Positions 61,862 through 64,000 of a stretch of DNA of 64,000 bases are shown piece by piece. The first letter of the stretch is position 1. Every line of letters begins with the position of its first letter. Below the pieces are notes generated by a model. It did no database searches. It was not told the DNA's origin and was given only the letters and a program-made list of their open reading frames with translations. Source of the stretch: Microbacterium natoriense (GTDB lineage Bacteria; Actinomycetota; Actinomycetes; Actinomycetales; Microbacteriaceae); the NCBI RefSeq assembly GCF_030816295.1, contig NZ_JAUSXV010000001.1:2046001-2110000 (forward strand), in the 5' to 3' direction. A program made the position numbers and the translations under genes.

Positions 61862-63101
61862 TTTCGGCTCCGGCAATGCGGCCAAGCTGCTCCGGATCCC
61901 GCTGTACGTCGCCGGACGCGTCGGCACCCTGATCATCCCGCGGGGACGACGCTGGGTGTTCGGCTGCGGCGCCGGGATCGGCGACGGGGCCCTCGCACTT
62001 CAGCGCCTGGCGCAGGCCGAAGGGCACGACACCGTCTGGCTGACGTCCTCCCCGCGTGAGGAGCGTGAGGCAGCTGCCCTCGGCATCCGCACGATCCCCA
62101 AGAGCGGCCTGCGTGGTTGGTGGGCGACGGCACGAGCGGGAGTGCTCGTCGTGACCCACGGCTTCGGCGACGTCAACCGCTACGCGAACGGCGGGGCGTT
62201 CGTGGTGCAGCTCTGGCACGGCATCCCGCTCAAGCGCATCGGCCTCGATTCGCCCGCGACGACGCAAGTGCCGAACGTGCCGGGTGCCGGCCTTCTTCGA
62301 CAGGTCATCGGCTTCCTGTACCGAGCCTCGGCTCAGCGCATCCGCGTGCTCCCGGCCGCATCGCACCGTTCGCGCGGTCGGCTCGAGTCGGCGTTCGGCC
62401 TCGGTGACGACCGCGTGGTCGTCACGGGGGAACCGCGTGTCGACGTGCTGTCTGCGGGTTGGCCCGATGAGCGCCGTGCGCAGGCATCCGCTCTTCTCGT
62501 CTCCGCGATCGGAGAACTGCCCGGAGGCGCCCGCACGATCCTCTACGCCCCGACCTGGCGAGACGGCGCGGCAGATCCCGCCGTGCCGTCGGCTGAGCAG
62601 TGGGTGGAGATCATCCGTGCGCTCGAGGCGACCAACTCCGTGCTGCTCGTGCGCTCGCATCCCCTCGGCGAGGGCGGCTATGCGCCGCCGCTGCCGAGCA
62701 GACGGGTTCGGATGCTGGGCGCCGGTGAGATCGCCGATGTGACGCCTGTCCTCCCTGCGGTGGACGTGCTGGTCACGGACTACTCGTCCCTGGCCTACGA
62801 CGTGGGCCTGCTGTCGACGCCGGTCCTCTACCTCGCTCCGGACGCCGTGGAGTACGACCTCTCGCGGGGCTTCTACGGGCGTTACGACGATGTCGCGGGT
62901 CACGATGCGGCGACGAGCTGGGAAGAGCTGGTGGCTCAGCTGGTGCCCCTGCTGGAAGACGACCGGGTGTTCGCCGAGCGGGCTGCACGTTCCGCTACGC
63001 TCAGCGCTCAGATGCATGCGTTCCGCGACGGCGGCAACACCCGGCGCGTGTACGACGTGATCCGTGCGCGGGGTATCCCTGCGCCGAAGGGAGCAGCATG
63101 A
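61848..63101 (+). CDS. CDP-glycerol glycerophosphotransferase-family protein
   Basis: A 417-residue enzyme of the TagB/TagF family, which builds teichoic-acid-type polymers or glycerophosphate linkages. WHGIPLKRIGLDSPATT is the catalytic His-rich motif, TGEPRVDVLS and ILYAPTWRDG are UDP/CDP-sugar-fold segments, and VLVTDYSSLAYDVGLL carries the conserved DYSS motif. GTG start; ATGA overlap with the next gene of the same family. Confidence 0.9.
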   Translation: MASFSFGSGNAAKLLRIPLYVAGRVGTLIIPRGRRWVFGCGAGIGDGALALQRLAQAEGHDTVWLTSSPREEREAAALGIRTIPKSGLRGWWATARAGVLVVTHGFGDVNRYANGGAFVVQLWHGIPLKRIGLDSPATTQVPNVPGAGLLRQVIGFLYRASAQRIRVLPAASHRSRGRLESAFGLGDDRVVVTGEPRVDVLSAGWPDERRAQASALLVSAIGELPGGARTILYAPTWRDGAADPAVPSAEQWVEIIRALEATNSVLLVRSHPLGEGGYAPPLPSRRVRMLGAGEIADVTPVLPAVDVLVTDYSSLAYDVGLLSTPVLYLAPDAVEYDLSRGFYGRYDDVAGHDAATSWEELVAQLVPLLEDDRVFAERAARSATLSAQMHAFRDGGNTRRVYDVIRARGIPAPKGAA

Positions 63102-64000
63102 CGACGGCCCGCATCGATGAGGCGGCCGAGGCGCTGATCATCTCCGGAACCGGTGCACGCCCCGAGGAGGCGACGCTCACCGGTCCGCGTGCGCGCGTTC
63201 AGGCCCGCATCACCGGGGGTGGCAAGACCTGGAAGGCGACGCTTCCGCTGCGAGCTTCACGCTGGGGTGGTGCCGAGCTTCCGCTGCCGGCAGGAGAGTA
63301 CGAGCTCGCTGTCCCCGGGGCCGGGCTCGAGACCCTCGAGCTGGCGCCGACTCTGCTCGCGGGTCTGCGGATCGCCGTGGCTGGCGCCGTCGTCTCGATC
63401 GCCGCGCCGATCGACCCCGTCTACGAGACGACCGAGGGACAGTCGACGCTGGAGGAGCGCTACGTCGCGCAGACCGGCGGCACTGAGAACGCGGTCTTCT
63501 TCGAGAGCTTCTACGGGCGCACGGTCGGCTGCAACCCCCGCGCCATCGACCGCGCACTCGCGGTCGCCGCCCCAGGGGTGGCCCGGTACTGGAGCGTCGT
63601 CGACCTCTCGGTCGCGGTGCCCGAGGGGGCCATCGCCGTGGTCGAGGGGAGCCCCGAGTGGTGGCGTGCTCGGGCGGCCGCGCGCCTTCTCGTGGTGAAC
63701 GACTGGCTGCGGCATCGATTCGCCCGCAAGGCGGGCCAGAAGGTTCTGCAGACCTGGCACGGCACGCCGCTGAAGCGGCTCGCCCTGCACCGGCCGGGTT
63801 TCGACCCTCGCCGGATGGCCGCGGTCGTGAAGGAATCGCGTCGATGGGACGTGCTGCTCGCGCAGAACACGTACTCGGAGCGGATCCTCCGCAAGGCATA
63901 CGCATTCTTCGGACGCCCGATCTGGGTCGAGGGGTACCCTCGCAACGACACCCTCGTGACCGGAGACGCGGCGGCGGTGCGTGCGGCGCTCGGCATCGAA
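63098..64000 (+). CDS. CDP-glycerol glycerophosphotransferase-family protein, 5' part
   Basis: The frame opens at the ATG at 63098, overlapping the preceding stop, and stays open to the window edge (301 codons). The N-terminal 150 residues look like a separate beta-rich domain (EEATLTGPRARVQARITGG, WKATLPLRASRW). The transferase domain begins near residue 160, with VLQTWHGTPLKRLALHRPG matching the TagF-type motif and GYPRNDTLV following. With the previous gene it suggests a cell-wall polymer cluster extending beyond the window. Confidence 0.88.
   Translation, partial: MTTARIDEAAEALIISGTGARPEEATLTGPRARVQARITGGGKTWKATLPLRASRWGGAELPLPAGEYELAVPGAGLETLELAPTLLAGLRIAVAGAVVSIAAPIDPVYETTEGQSTLEERYVAQTGGTENAVFFESFYGRTVGCNPRAIDRALAVAAPGVARYWSVVDLSVAVPEGAIAVVEGSPEWWRARAAARLLVVNDWLRHRFARKAGQKVLQTWHGTPLKRLALHRPGFDPRRMAAVVKESRRWDVLLAQNTYSERILRKAYAFFGRPIWVEGYPRNDTLVTGDAAAVRAALGIE

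Noticed and set aside
1..64000. CRISPR array, prophage, insertion sequences, rRNA operon
   Set aside because: No regular spaced repeats, integrase, transposase, phage structural genes or rRNA sequence were seen.

Overview
The window looks like chromosomal DNA of a high-GC actinobacterium, most likely Microbacteriaceae and probably Microbacterium. The grounds are the very high GC content, frequent GTG starts, actinobacterial families (DUF3107, DUF3117, DUF2342, UPF0182, AdnAB, actinobacterial DapD), an initiator tRNA without an encoded CCA, and many genes whose -10 box sits only 6-7 bases before the start codon, as in leaderless mRNAs. I see no rRNA, CRISPR array, prophage, insertion sequence or integrase. 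No gene-free stretch exceeds 300 bases except 57548-57899, which holds a terminator, an initiator tRNA and a second terminator.

Layout. 1-1436: 3' part of gcvP. 1669-7021: a peptide/solute ABC importer (lipoprotein, two permeases, a double ATPase). 7022-12102: small membrane proteins, typA, a secreted transglycosylase-like protein and an XRE-cupin regulator. 12195-13195: an AzlCD exporter pair. 13231-20852: ferredoxin and dapC, citrate synthase, a DEAD-box helicase, and divergent dapD/dapE, so three genes of the succinylase branch of diaminopimelate/lysine synthesis lie close together. 20834-34741: a PIG-V-like mannosyltransferase, DUF3117, an O-methyltransferase, TatB, an Mrp ATPase with DUF1003 and a PRC/MgtE_N/CBS protein, PatB-type lyase, PepP, a nuclease-like exo/endonuclease/phosphatase protein, PHP and DUF817.

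34654-57547 is a conserved actinobacterial block. Its gene order parallels what I recall of Mycobacterium tuberculosis from Rv3211 down to Rv3193c: RhlE helicase, ferritin-like protein, DUF3107, the AdnA-AdnB recombination motor-nuclease, NudC, UvrD2, a TOMM/ThiF-like protein, DUF2342 metalloprotease-like protein, PDZ/Lon-like protein and UPF0182. Three things disturb the block. nudC carries a net one-base frameshift. The kinase-like gene after adnB has lost its catalytic residues. A five-gene cassette at 51952-54586 lies between the PDZ and UPF0182 genes and looks like a type VII (ESX) secretion substrate module: YbaB/EspL-like, EspC-like with a YxxxD signal, a WXG protein, a second YbaB-like protein and a membrane protein, with no secretion ATPase nearby. 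This cassette is my best candidate for an undescribed system.

57649-64000: initiator tRNA, a nitrilase-family amidohydrolase, a second PLP aminotransferase, an HtrA-type protease and the start of a wall-teichoic-acid-type CDP-glycerol transferase cluster cut by the window edge. Three convergent gene pairs (RhlE/DUF817, AdnB/kinase-like, UvrD2/ThiF-like) overlap at their 3' ends, so protein tails are encoded antisense to each other.
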